Shown piece after piece: positions 8,878 through 17,447 of a DNA stretch of 64,000 bases (positions are counted from its first letter, which is position 1; each line of letters starts with the position of its first letter). The notes beneath the pieces are model-generated. The model worked only from the letters and a program-made list of their open reading frames with translations, searched no databases and was not told the DNA's origin. Both the position numbers and the translations under genes were made by a program. Source of the stretch: Pirellulaceae bacterium (GTDB lineage: Bacteria > Planctomycetota > Planctomycetia > Pirellulales > Pirellulaceae); assembly GCA_023382975.1 (NCBI GenBank), contig JAHDXO010000056.1:1-64000 (forward strand). Reading direction: 5' to 3'.

Positions 8878-9137
8878 TTCTTCGCTCCTCGTGGAAAGGG
8901 GGCGGGAGTCGTTTCCGGAGAACACGTCTTCCATGTGGTCATCACGCTCCGCCGTGATTGTCGGTCGTCACGGCGTAGCGTGACGACTACGAATCTGGCG
9001 ACAGTCATTTCCTTGCCGATACTACGCTGCTCGCAAACCAGACCCGGAGTGGCTTGGGCGTCGCCTAGACACTCGCCGCTGCCGGGCACGCAACCGAGGT
9101 TGCGGCCCAGGATTGCGGCAGCCAGAGGTTCCGGATC

Positions 9138-10748
9138 TCAAGATTGCACGTCCGGCTGTCCTACCTTGTCCGGTTGCTTGGTTCTATCGGGCTGCTTGGT
9201 CTTGTCGGGTTGCTTCCCAGCATCTGGTTGCTTGGTCTTTTCCGGCTGCTTTCCAGCATCCGGTTGCTTGGTCTTGTCGGGCTGTTTCCCGGCATCCGGC
9301 CGCTTGGTCTTGTCGGGCAGATTCGACTTATCCTGCCGTTTTGGCTGATCCTTGGCAGCTTTTTCGTCAATCGCTTGAACTGCTGCGGCCTGCTCGAACG
9401 CCACCTTTTGTGTTGGCGTGAGCATCGCCACGATACGCTTCTGAACGGCGGCATCCATACGCTGATGGATTTGTTCGCGCCAGCGTTTCATGGCGGGCTC
9501 GTCGTGCTTGTCCGGCGCTTGTTCCGTTTGTGCCGAGTCCGTGACTTCGCGACGGGCTTGCTCGGCAGCCGCATTGATGTTGGCAACAAGCTTCTTCTGC
9601 TCGTCGGTGAGAATCTGGCCCACGAGTTGTTGGAGCTTGTTTCGAGCTTCGGCGACCAGCCGCTGAGCCTGTTCCTTCTGCTCTTGGGTTGCGTTGGGAT
9701 TGAGCTTAGCCAGTACCACGGCGGCGCGGACCTTCTCGCTCTGAATCGTCTCGGCTACCGCCGCTCCGATCCTTTGCTTCTGGTCGGTGGTCAGTTCGAG
9801 CGCGCCCACGATGCCTGGCACGGACCGCTCTAGCGCGATGGGCTCGCCTCCTTTGCCCGTAAAGCCCAGGATGTCACCGCTGGGCATCCACTTGCCGAAG
9901 TCCTTCTGCTTCTCGGGTTCGGCGCCAAACAACTTCTGCGCGCCGGCCGAAAGCACGTGCTGCTCGCCGGGCACATCGACGTGAACCATGCCCGTGACCA
10001 CGGCCACGGCCAAGACAAACATGCTGCGAAAACTCATGTCTAGCTCTTCCTTTCCTTCAGTAGACCACAGATTTACCTCAAAATCGGTGCCCAACGTGGA
10101 CACCGAGCCACTGCATGTTTCGACGCGAAAAGTCCCGTCACCCTGGGGAGGTACGCGGAAACGGCCGCCGCCTTCGAGCAATTCCAAAACCTGCCCCGAG
10201 TGGTCGTCCGGGGAGCGGATGATGGCCGCCGTCGCGACGGCCAATTCGGCCCGGGTTCCACCGGCCAGTTCAATGACCGCCGGCCGATCTCCGACAACCC
10301 GCAACGGCGTGTTGCTGCGAACTCGCGTCGCCGGAATGTCTTCGACCTCGACCATCCCAGCGACGACCGGATATGCGGCCACGTTAAGTCGTGGGGCTCG
10401 GATGCGAGCGGTCGGCGCCGCGTCCCAAGCAACTTGACCCGTCAGACCTTGGAGCGACCACCCCAGGATCACGACCACCAACAGCAACGCCGCGATGGCC
10501 GCGACGGCCCTGACGAGGCGCCGCCTGCGGAGATGATTTGCGTCGAGTCCCGCGCCTGTCTGCATTTCCGAGTCAATCCCGTGCAGATGCAGCGTCAGCA
10601 AGGTATCGACGCGCGTCGCATCCCATAAAGCATCGGCTACCTCCGTGCGTTCCGCCACAAGGCGTTCCAATTCGGCCACTTCAGCGGGCGAGGCGATGTG
10701 CTCGAGATAGCGTTGAATCAGATCTTCGCTGCGGTCATCGGGCATCAT
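9138..10748 (-). CDS. FecR-like membrane anti-sigma factor with Lys/Pro-rich repeat tail
   Basis: 536 aa. Residues 1-75 are cytoplasmic and include an anti-sigma-like helical segment (SEDLIQRYLEH, VAELERLVAERTEVADAL). One membrane helix follows at about 80-97. A FecR domain lies at about 150-275, including TFRVETCSGSVSTLGTDFEV. Next is a helical LTxxQ-type region (ELTTDQKQRIG, ILTDEQKKLVANI, MLTPTQKVAFEQ). The last 48 residues before the end are four 12-residue repeats of the DAGKQPDKTKQP type. Its start codon overlaps the ECF sigma stop codon (ATGATG over TGA at 10748-10745), so the two are translationally coupled. It probably senses an envelope signal and restrains that sigma factor; this role is inferred from gene order. 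Confidence 0.8.
   Translation of the reverse strand: MMPDDRSEDLIQRYLEHIASPAEVAELERLVAERTEVADALWDATRVDTLLTLHLHGIDSEMQTGAGLDANHLRRRRLVRAVAAIAALLLVVVILGWSLQGLTGQVAWDAAPTARIRAPRLNVAAYPVVAGMVEVEDIPATRVRSNTPLRVVGDRPAVIELAGGTRAELAVATAAIIRSPDDHSGQVLELLEGGGRFRVPPQGDGTFRVETCSGSVSTLGTDFEVNLWSTEGKEELDMSFRSMFVLAVAVVTGMVHVDVPGEQHVLSAGAQKLFGAEPEKQKDFGKWMPSGDILGFTGKGGEPIALERSVPGIVGALELTTDQKQRIGAAVAETIQSEKVRAAVVLAKLNPNATQEQKEQAQRLVAEARNKLQQLVGQILTDEQKKLVANINAAAEQARREVTDSAQTEQAPDKHDEPAMKRWREQIHQRMDAAVQKRIVAMLTPTQKVAFEQAAAVQAIDEKAAKDQPKRQDKSNLPDKTKRPDAGKQPDKTKQPDAGKQPEKTKQPDAGKQPDKTKQPDRTKQPDKVGQPDVQS
9171..9314 (-). repeat. In-gene 36-bp tandem repeat
   Basis: Four near-identical 36-bp units encode the K/Q/P/D-rich tail of the FecR-like protein. 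Units differ by a few substitutions (DKTKRP, DKTKQP, EKTKQP, DRTKQP). They are in frame and coding, so copy number can vary without breaking the gene. Confidence 0.8.
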
Positions 10749-11263
10749 GCACCTCCGCGGGCCACGATGTATCGCTGCATGCAGTCCCGCAACCGCCGGC
10801 GCAACCGCGACAGGGCCTGGTACACGGCCGTCTGCGTAGCTCGCAACTCGGCGGCGATTGCTGCGAGCGGTTGGCTCTGGCTGTATCGCAAGGTCAGCAA
10901 ACGCCGCGACTTCTCCGGAAGCTGGCCCAGACAATGTTCCAGCGCCTCGAATGCCGGCACGGGCCGCGACTCGCTGCGGTCCGCCGCCTCGACCAGCTTG
11001 AGGATCGCATCGGGCGAGAGCACCAGGGGCGAACGGCGGTCAGCACTGAACCGCTCCAACAGCTTTTTGGCTGCCACGCCGCGAGCCCAGGCTCCGAACG
11101 GCCGGCCCGGATCGTAGCGATCGAAGTGCTGCCAAAGTGTCAGGGCGATCTCCTGAAACACGTCTTCTCGAACATGGACGTCTCGCACCACCGCGCCGAC
11201 CAGCGCGCGCAGATTCACCTCGCAACGCAGGAATTGGCGGAGAAACTCCCCTTGGTCAGTCAT
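10745..11263 (-). CDS. ECF-type RNA polymerase sigma factor
   Basis: 172 aa. Region 2 is at about residues 15-75 (VVRDVHVREDVFQEIALTLW, then FGAWARGVAAKKLL). Region 4 is at about 115-165 (LPEKSRRLLTLRYSQ, LAAIAAELRATQTAVYQALS, RLRRRLRDC), with the usual helix-turn-helix. ATG 11263 has GGGAG upstream; the open frame continues 5' but without sigma homology. The stop overlaps the start of the FecR-like gene, giving the standard sigma/anti-sigma pair. Planctomycetes carry many such ECF factors; the target genes are not visible here. Confidence 0.88.
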   Translation of the reverse strand: MTDQGEFLRQFLRCEVNLRALVGAVVRDVHVREDVFQEIALTLWQHFDRYDPGRPFGAWARGVAAKKLLERFSADRRSPLVLSPDAILKLVEAADRSESRPVPAFEALEHCLGQLPEKSRRLLTLRYSQSQPLAAIAAELRATQTAVYQALSRLRRRLRDCMQRYIVARGGA

Positions 11264-11586
11264 AGGTTCCAGCTCCCTCACCTCCTTCTTGAGCGTAGCC
11301 GATGCAAATCTGACAGGAAACCCGGAAGAATTTCGGAGAACAGCACCGAATGCCGAACGCGGTGGGAGCCATGCAGACGAATCCTGTAATACTTGCCACC
11401 TCACTGTCCGGAACTGAATCGCATCGAGATTCGATGAAGAATAGACAATCCGCTGATTAGTCTGATCGGGCACTGACTGCGCCTTGGTTGTGTTTCAGCC
11501 GCATTGGCAAGCTTGCTTACCGGACCCTGCGGCTGTATGGTGGTGGCTGGATCTTAACCAGTTTCGCAGCAACAGGTATCGCGACC
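11264..11586. other. Divergent intergenic region
   Basis: Lies between the leftward sigma gene and the rightward zinc-ribbon gene and presumably holds both promoters. No convincing box was recognised. If the zinc-ribbon protein starts at TTG 11488, the true gap is shorter. Confidence 0.4.
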
Positions 11587-12903
11587 GTGAGCGCTCAAGG
11601 CAGTTCGTCGATCCGGATCTCCTGTCCGCAATGCGGCGGGAATGTCAAGGTGCCGCCGTACCAGGCCGGACAGCGGTGTCGCTGTCCGCGTTGCGGCGCC
11701 GAAATAACCGTGCCGGAAAGGGCAGCGTCCGGAGCGCCGCAAGCTGACGGGCAGACGACCGCGTCGAAATCGCCGACGGCCACTAAGCCATCGCCTGTCT
11801 CGACTGCCGGACGGTCCGCCCCAGTGCCGTCATCGGCCGCTACGGCCCCGCCGGCGTTTTCCCCGGCCGCACCTGCCCCAGCCGCTCCGGCCAAACCTCG
11901 CGAATCGTACGACGATGTGTACGGGATTACCTGCCAGGTCTGCCAAGCTCGATTGCATGTACGGCCTCCGCAGGTCGGCACGACGATCCAATGTCCCGAT
12001 TGCTATTCGCCGGTCGTCGTGTCTCCGCCGCCCAAACGCAAGACGCCGACGCAGCTTACGAAGGCGGCGCCGAGTGCCGAATCGCCGGTCGGCGGCCCCA
12101 CGGCGATGCAAACCGCCGCTCAGAAGATGCTGGACAAGGCGAGAGCCGAACTGGAAAAAGAGGAAGCGGACGAACGCGAGCGGTCCCCCGACCGTTTCAT
12201 CGAGGGCTATTTCGACTTTCTCGCCGACCCGCGTGCCATCGTCCGGATGGTGATTCTGGCCGTCTGGTTCGCGCTGGCCATGTTGCTCTTGCATGCGGTG
12301 CTCGAGATGCAGATCTCGGAGGACGCACCCGCGATTCTGAGCGAGGCGGCCAGTCTGATGATCGCGTTGCTGGCGGGCCTGTTGCTGCTGACCTTTTCGA
12401 TCGCCGCCGCGGCTTTCGCTTGGGCCCTGGTGAAGGACACGTCCGAGGGATTACGAAGGATCGAGCATTGGCCGGGCGTCAATTTCCTGGCGTGGGACCG
12501 CGACCTGCGGTTTATCATCAGCGCCGGTCTGGTGGCAGCGCTGCCGGGCGTGTTGGTTGGGATCGTGCTGGGACTGATCGGGCTCACCGGAACGGTCGTG
12601 TACACGGCGGCCTTCACGTTCGGCGTGCTGTTTCCGCCTGTGTTGCTGTCGATGCACGTTACGCGTTCGGCACTGGCTCCGTTTTCGGACGACGGCTGGA
12701 GCTGCATCGCTCAGCACCCCGAGCCGTGGAAGTTGACCTATCTGATGACCAGCGTGATGATCATCGTCGCGTTGTTCGGCTTCGTCACCTCGCTGCTGCA
12801 TGGTTTTCCTTTAGGTTCCGCCGGCGCGGCGCTGGTGATCGTCTGCATGACGCTGTACTTTCGCACCCTGGGCCGACTGTTCTGCCATATCGCACAAGTT
12901 TGA
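11587..12903 (+). CDS. Zinc-ribbon multi-pass membrane protein
   Basis: About 438 aa from GTG 11587; the frame is open to a TTG at 11488, so the start is uncertain. Two CxxC-type zinc ribbons (ISCPQCGGNVKV with CRCPRCGAEITV, and ITCQVCQARLHV with IQCPDCYSPVVV) are separated by an Ala/Pro/Ser-rich linker. An acidic helical stretch follows (LDKARAELEKEEADERER), then about five or six membrane helices from residue 220 on. This layout is common in planctomycete proteins of unknown function. The ribbons would lie in the cytoplasm. The gene is followed 49 bp later by the C39-like gene. Confidence 0.65.
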   Translation: MSAQGSSSIRISCPQCGGNVKVPPYQAGQRCRCPRCGAEITVPERAASGAPQADGQTTASKSPTATKPSPVSTAGRSAPVPSSAATAPPAFSPAAPAPAAPAKPRESYDDVYGITCQVCQARLHVRPPQVGTTIQCPDCYSPVVVSPPPKRKTPTQLTKAAPSAESPVGGPTAMQTAAQKMLDKARAELEKEEADERERSPDRFIEGYFDFLADPRAIVRMVILAVWFALAMLLLHAVLEMQISEDAPAILSEAASLMIALLAGLLLLTFSIAAAAFAWALVKDTSEGLRRIEHWPGVNFLAWDRDLRFIISAGLVAALPGVLVGIVLGLIGLTGTVVYTAAFTFGVLFPPVLLSMHVTRSALAPFSDDGWSCIAQHPEPWKLTYLMTSVMIIVALFGFVTSLLHGFPLGSAGAALVIVCMTLYFRTLGRLFCHIAQV

Positions 12904-12952
12904 AGCCGCAGTGACTCGCATCGGCACCTGATCACTAACACGGAGACCGAAT

Positions 12953-13753
12953 ATGCCTACCGCGTGCCTCTTGATTCTGGCGACCGTGACCATCCAGCCG
13001 ACGGACGATGTTCCGGCAAAATACACGGGCAAGGTAGCTGGGATGCCGGATTTCTGCCAGGGTGATGAACGCTTCGGCCGCCTGCCGACGGGCGGCAAGA
13101 CGATTTGCGGACCGGTCGCGGTATCGAATGCGTTGATGTGGTTGCACGGCAACGGATTCCCGGAACTGCTTGCCCTCCAGAGTCCGGCGCCGCGGGACCA
13201 AGCCGCTTTGATCGGGTTGCTGGCCTCCGACCAGTACATGAACGTATCCGATGTCAATGGCACGTCGCCCAAGCAACTCGTGGCGGGCCTGGAGAGATTT
13301 GCCGCCGAACGCGACTATCAGGCCAAGATCGAAACGATGGGGTGGCGAAGCAGCGCCAAGCGAATCGGCGGCAGGCCGGAACTCCCGTGGATGCTGAAAT
13401 CCGTGATCGGCGAATCGAATCTGATCCTGAACATCGGCTGGTATGTGTACGAGAAAGACCAGAACGTCTATCAACGGACGAACGGTCACTACGTGACATT
13501 GGCCGGTTTCGAGCGTCTGGGACAAGACGTGGTCTTGTACGTTCATGATCCCGCTGTCCGCGATGGCCTGGAAAAACGCACCGTGACGTGCCGCTTGCGG
13601 CCGTTGCCAGAGGAAACCACTCTACGGCTGCAAAGCGGCGGCAGCACTTCCGCCAGCGGCTTCTTCGAGTTGCACGGCGTGCGGGTCAAACGCGGGAACG
13701 ATCTGGCGATTCTCGACCAAGCGATCGCCTTTACCCTGATCCGCCGCCCGTGA
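12953..13753 (+). CDS. C39-like papain-fold protein
   Basis: 266 aa with GGAGA before the ATG. The fold is suggested by KTICGPVAVSNALMWLHGNG with a candidate nucleophile C52, GHYVTLAGF with H179 and VLYVHDP with D199, which is the Cys-His-Asp order of C39-like peptidases. A short hydrophobic N-terminus (MPTACLLILATVTI) may be a weak signal sequence. The substrate is unknown, and it could be a peptidase or an inactive relative. No ABC transporter of the bacteriocin-export kind is nearby, so a bacteriocin-processing role has no support. Confidence 0.65.
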   Translation: MPTACLLILATVTIQPTDDVPAKYTGKVAGMPDFCQGDERFGRLPTGGKTICGPVAVSNALMWLHGNGFPELLALQSPAPRDQAALIGLLASDQYMNVSDVNGTSPKQLVAGLERFAAERDYQAKIETMGWRSSAKRIGGRPELPWMLKSVIGESNLILNIGWYVYEKDQNVYQRTNGHYVTLAGFERLGQDVVLYVHDPAVRDGLEKRTVTCRLRPLPEETTLRLQSGGSTSASGFFELHGVRVKRGNDLAILDQAIAFTLIRRP

Positions 13754-13784
13754 CGTGAATGGCGGCATCGGCGCGACGGTGGAG

Positions 13785-13901
13785 CTACTTCCGCCTGGTC
13801 GTGGAGACTACGGCCGCGATGGCGACCCCCACAACAACCAGGACGACGACAACTCCTGCGCCGAGCAGAAGCAATTTGGCGATCGGGACGCTTGCAGACA
13901 T
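13785..13901 (-). CDS. Small single-pass membrane peptide A
   Basis: 38 aa: short N-terminus, one long hydrophobic helix (KLLLLGAGVVVVLVVVGVAI) and a basic tail ending VSTTRRK. ATG 13901 has GAGG 6-7 bases upstream. It sits 7 bp after the stop of a paralogous peptide with the same design, so the two form a tandem pair. The function is unknown; size, hydrophobicity and the charged tail are what small membrane-acting toxins or assembly peptides look like. Confidence 0.6.
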   Translation of the reverse strand: MSASVPIAKLLLLGAGVVVVLVVVGVAIAAVVSTTRRK

Positions 13902-13908
13902 CGGAACC

Positions 13909-14016
13909 TCACTTTCGTCGAGTGGTCGTGACGACGACGACGATCGCCAGAACGGCGACCACGGCAACCACGGCACCGCCAAGTAGCAGGAGTTCGAACA
14001 ATCCGATGCCAACCAT
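13909..14016 (-). CDS. Small single-pass membrane peptide B
   Basis: 35 aa from ATG 14016 (an ATG at 14031 would add five residues). It has the same plan as the neighbouring peptide A: MVGIGLFELLLLGGAV, a Val/Ala-rich helix and a TTTRRK end. The start at 14016 is preferred because it aligns with peptide A, with LLLLG at residues 9-10 in both. The pair looks like a local duplication. Confidence 0.55.
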   Translation of the reverse strand: MVGIGLFELLLLGGAVVAVVAVLAIVVVVTTTRRK

Positions 14017-14211
14017 TGCACGGCTTTCCATTGTTCCATGACTTCTGTGAATAGGTACGAAGGCCCATGCCGAGCTACATTCTCCAGACCTCGCTGCGGA
14101 TTCGCAAGTACCGATCGCCGACGCGCCGGCGATCCCGTTGCGTGGCGTGCGCGAAGGTGCCAGAATCGACGTTGTGTTGAAGAACTTTCTCCTGCAAGCC
14201 GGAGTGGAAAC

Positions 14212-14619
14212 ATGCTGGACGAGAACAAAGCGATGGTGCGCCGATACTACGACCAAGTGATGGGCGATCTGGCGGAGATCGAATCCCTGGTCGCGAACGA
14301 CTTTGTCGATTATCACTTCCCGCCGGATACCCCGCCGGGGCCGGCCGGCGTGCGGCAGTTTTTCCAGGGATTCGCTGCCACGGTGTTCAGCGACATGCGA
14401 GTCGAGATCGATTTTCTGTTGGCCGAGGGCGATCGCGTCGATTGCCATTTCGTGTTCCATGCCCGGCACACGGGCGAAATGGCCGGGATTGCTCCCCGGG
14501 GCAATGCGATCCGGTTGCCCGCGATCAGCACCTTCCGAATCGCCGACGGAAAGCTGGCCGAGGCGTGGGAGATCTTCGACAGTGGAACGCTGCTGGGCCA
14601 GATGCGCGGCGAGTCGTGA
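14212..14619 (+). CDS. SnoaL-like (NTF2-fold) protein
   Basis: 135 aa. ATG 14212 has GGAG 8 bases upstream. The opening ENKAMVRRYYDQVMG, then VANDFVDYHFPP, GPAGVRQFFQGF and the final AEAWEIFDSGTLLGQMRG are typical of the SnoaL-like ester-cyclase/hydrolase family, a small alpha+beta barrel. Members act on diverse small molecules, and no substrate can be assigned. It is convergent with the kinase gene, with a 22-bp gap. Confidence 0.8.
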   Translation: MLDENKAMVRRYYDQVMGDLAEIESLVANDFVDYHFPPDTPPGPAGVRQFFQGFAATVFSDMRVEIDFLLAEGDRVDCHFVFHARHTGEMAGIAPRGNAIRLPAISTFRIADGKLAEAWEIFDSGTLLGQMRGES

Positions 14620-14641
14620 GCGACCGCCGTTCGTCACGCTG

Positions 14642-16276
14642 TCAGACGAAGGTCCTGGATCGCTGGCCCTGTTCCTGCCACCAGCGGGCTGCGGCCTCGC
14701 GTGTCCAGCCATCGGCGTCCGCGCACTGGCTGAAGGCATCGATCAGTTCCTGGGCGGTCTGATACCGGTCCTGGCGGCGTTTGGCCAAGCAGCGCATGAC
14801 CACCTGCTCCACGTCCTCGGGTACGTCCGGGTTCAGTTCCCTCGGCGGCAGCGGGATTTCGTTCGCGTGAGCCATCAGAATCTTCATGGGCCGCGTTTCC
14901 TGAAACAGCGGCCGGGCGGTGAGCAGGAAATAGGCCACGGCGCCCATCGAGTAGATGTCGCTGCGGCCGTCCAGATCATCTTCGCCCATCACTTGTTCGG
15001 GCGACATATACAAAGGCGACCCGGTGATCGCGCCTTCCTGAGTCAGGTGGCTGTCCTCGGCCTCGTCCAACGGCTTGGCCAAGCCGAAATCCAGTAACTT
15101 GGCGACGTCGTAGACCCCGCCTCGCTCGGCGGCGATGATGTTTGCCGGTTTGATGTCGCGATGGACGATGCCCGCGCGGTGGGCTTCGCGCAATGCGTCA
15201 CAAGCCTGACGCAACAGATGGATCGTCCGCGCCGGCGGCAGCGGCCCGAACCGCGACACCAATTCGTTCAGGTTCAAGCCGGGCAGGTACTCCATCACGT
15301 AGTAGAACGTGCCGTCCTTGGCTCGCCCGTAATCGTAGATGTCGATGCTGTTCCAGTGCGATAGCCGGGCCGTGGCCCGCACTTCGCGTTCGAAACGGCT
15401 CAGCACCCTCGCGTCCCCGGCCCGCTCGGGCTTGATCAACTTGATCGCGCACGGTCGCTTCATGAAGCGGTGTTCGGCCAGATATACCTCGCCCATTCCG
15501 CCGGAACCGATCCGCTCGCGCAACTGGTATTGGCCGAATTGCTTCGCCTTGTGCGCCTCCCGGCGCAAGCTTCCGATCGTCCAGACTCCCACCACCGTAA
15601 TCGTCCAACCGATCGACATGATCAGCGTCAGTTCGATCACGAAACTGATATCGGTTCGCAAAGCCGCGCCGACTTGCGGCTCAGTCAACCAGAGGAATGC
15701 GGTGACCAGCAGCGGTGAAACGCAGATGACGGACAACACCATCGCCGCTCGTTGCCAGACGTTCGGAATGAAGAATGCATACACGAAGGCCAAGAGCAAC
15801 CACGGCGGCGCCGGAGTGTTGAAGGGGCGGGGGGGATTGATGGCCGCCAACATCGCTTCGTGCTGAACCTGGAGCAAGAACAACACGGGGATTCCGAACA
15901 CGATCAGTTCCTTGACCCGAAGCTTCCAACCCGTGATCGAGCAACTGCGGCGAAGCATCCAACCGCATATCGCAAGTATCAAGGTCACGACCAGCAATTG
16001 GCCCACGAGCCAAACGCTGTTATTCTTGCCCAAGCCGATTTCGATCAGGTTCCAGATCAAGAACGCGCCAAATCCGGCGGCCATCACCAAGGACGCGATC
16101 TGCAGTCGCAGCCGCGCCAACTGAAGGATCTCGTCCAGCAGGCATTGGCACTTCCCGTGAATCAGTTCGATCGGCGCGTTGGTCTCGCCCCAACCGGTGG
16201 CCGACGCCGGTAGGGTCTGCTCGATGGTCACATCGTAGTCTTCGAAACCAAGTTGTCTTGCAGAGTCAGAGGTCAT
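14642..16276 (-). CDS. Membrane-anchored Ser/Thr protein kinase
   Basis: 544 aa. Unusually for the PknB-like group, the membrane part is N-terminal: about six hydrophobic helices between residues 57 and 235. The kinase domain follows at about 250-510. The glycine loop GSGGMGEVY is at 257-265, the ATP Lys is K279 (CAIKLIK), the catalytic loop is VHRDIKPAN with D374, DFG is at 396-398, and the activation loop ends SPLYMSPEQ. All catalytic residues are present, so it should be active. A short tail (WTREAAARWWQEQ) ends the protein. No extracellular sensor domain is visible; the membrane helices may sense directly. Confidence 0.88.
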   Translation of the reverse strand: MTSDSARQLGFEDYDVTIEQTLPASATGWGETNAPIELIHGKCQCLLDEILQLARLRLQIASLVMAAGFGAFLIWNLIEIGLGKNNSVWLVGQLLVVTLILAICGWMLRRSCSITGWKLRVKELIVFGIPVLFLLQVQHEAMLAAINPPRPFNTPAPPWLLLAFVYAFFIPNVWQRAAMVLSVICVSPLLVTAFLWLTEPQVGAALRTDISFVIELTLIMSIGWTITVVGVWTIGSLRREAHKAKQFGQYQLRERIGSGGMGEVYLAEHRFMKRPCAIKLIKPERAGDARVLSRFEREVRATARLSHWNSIDIYDYGRAKDGTFYYVMEYLPGLNLNELVSRFGPLPPARTIHLLRQACDALREAHRAGIVHRDIKPANIIAAERGGVYDVAKLLDFGLAKPLDEAEDSHLTQEGAITGSPLYMSPEQVMGEDDLDGRSDIYSMGAVAYFLLTARPLFQETRPMKILMAHANEIPLPPRELNPDVPEDVEQVVMRCLAKRRQDRYQTAQELIDAFSQCADADGWTREAAARWWQEQGQRSRTFV

Positions 16277-16303
16277 ACGCGTCCGGACAACTAAGGACTG
16301 ATC

Positions 16304-16384
16304 GAGAAAAAAGTGTCAGGAGTCATTTGCCGGGAACCGGCCCTCCGGGTGCTTTGCACAAATGACTCCTGACACTTTTTTCTC
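16304..16384. repeat. Perfect 26-bp inverted repeat (REP-like palindrome)
   Basis: The arms 16304-16329 and 16359-16384 are exact reverse complements over 26 bases, separated by a 29-bp GC-rich spacer. The core reads AAAGTGTCAGGAGTCATTTG. The right arm runs into CTCGGCCG, and this half recurs at 5742-5772. It is in the gap between two leftward genes and would form a very stable hairpin. The A-run and T-run at the outer ends allow bidirectional termination, but the dispersed copy suggests a REP-type mobile element. Confidence 0.85.
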
Positions 16385-16610
16385 GGCCGTTGCTAAATTC
16401 CATCAGGCTAGAAATGCTACGGCTCCGTCACGCTCAGCCGTACTCACCTCGACATCATAGAGCAAAGTCCAACTTCGGGCGAGTGTTTCGCAGCGGCAAA
16501 CCCAAATACACACCACCCACACGAGTGCCCGTGGCCCGTCGTCGAAGTCTGGCTCTCGGCAATTCTTGGTCCCTTCCGCCCTGATCTACCGAAATTGCAG
16601 ACGCCAAGCG

Positions 16611-17399
16611 TTACAGCCGTTGGTGGCGATACGCGATCAGGATGCCTTGAAAGACCAAGTTTGGCACCACGCGGGCCGAACCATCGAGAAAGCCCGCCAG
16701 CACCGCTGCATCGCCGCCCGCGACGAAAATCTCCGGTGGAGTGTCGAGATCGGACGAGATCCGACCAACCAATTCGCGCACCGCCCCGATGTGGCTCCAG
16801 AACAAACCACTGCGAATCGCTTGGACCGTCGACTTGCCGACCACCGGGGGCGGTTGAGTTGACTCCGATGGTTCGATCAAAGGCAATTGGTCCGTCTGCT
16901 GAGCCAGCGCGGTGGCCATCATTGCAAAGCCTGGCAGGATGGCGCCGCCTTCGAACGCGCCGTCGCCCGAAACCAGATCGACCGTGATGGCCGAACCTGC
17001 GTCGATTACGATTGCCGGGTGCTCGTTGGAACGCAACGCGGCAGCGGCTAACGCGGCCAGCAAGCGATCCGTGCCGACTCGCTCGGGCTGTTCCACGCGG
17101 ATCTCGATCGGCAGCATGTCGTTGGTCAATCGCAGGTAGTCGTCCGCAGGCCGCTGGCTCGCGACCCAGCGTGCGAGTCCCGTTTCCACCGGACGACAGA
17201 CGCTGGCGACGCGCCAGGTTGCTCGATCGGCGGGCAGCCAATTGGCTAATTCGTCGAAGGGCATCGGCGCGCTGGACAGTCGCAGTACCGAGGCATTCTC
17301 CGGAAAGGCGGACGCGTCGCCGACGTTCAATCTCGCAAATTTGACGTGGTGGTTGCCGATGTCGACAACAATCAGAGTCTCCGGTTGCTGCTCGCTCAT
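16611..17399 (-). CDS. coaX: Type III pantothenate kinase
   Basis: 262 aa, the first enzyme of coenzyme A synthesis (pantothenate to 4'-phosphopantothenate), cytoplasmic. The phosphate-binding motif is VVDIGNHHVK with D13. The pantothenate and dimer motif is ERVGTDRLLAA with G109, D111 and R112. The second ATPase motif is VIDAGSAITVDL with D133, and GGAILPG follows. In most CoaX proteins the first motif is DxGNT and the second DAGT; here the Thr positions are His and Ser. The length is normal. It stands alone on the minus strand. Confidence 0.88.
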   Translation of the reverse strand: MSEQQPETLIVVDIGNHHVKFARLNVGDASAFPENASVLRLSSAPMPFDELANWLPADRATWRVASVCRPVETGLARWVASQRPADDYLRLTNDMLPIEIRVEQPERVGTDRLLAALAAAALRSNEHPAIVIDAGSAITVDLVSGDGAFEGGAILPGFAMMATALAQQTDQLPLIEPSESTQPPPVVGKSTVQAIRSGLFWSHIGAVRELVGRISSDLDTPPEIFVAGGDAAVLAGFLDGSARVVPNLVFQGILIAYRHQRL

Positions 17400-17447
17400 G
17401 TCCGCCCTCGGTTAAATCCCAACGCCTCGGGACACCATTTTATCTCG

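Noticed and set aside
9171..9314. Regular 36-bp repeats resembling a short CRISPR array
   Set aside because: The units are contiguous without spacers, are in frame, and encode a 12-residue repeat.
7423..9348. 641-codon plus-strand frame opposite the metallohydrolase and FecR-like genes
   Set aside because: It crosses two unrelated minus-strand genes with good starts and domains; its repeats are the antisense of the coding KQPD repeats.
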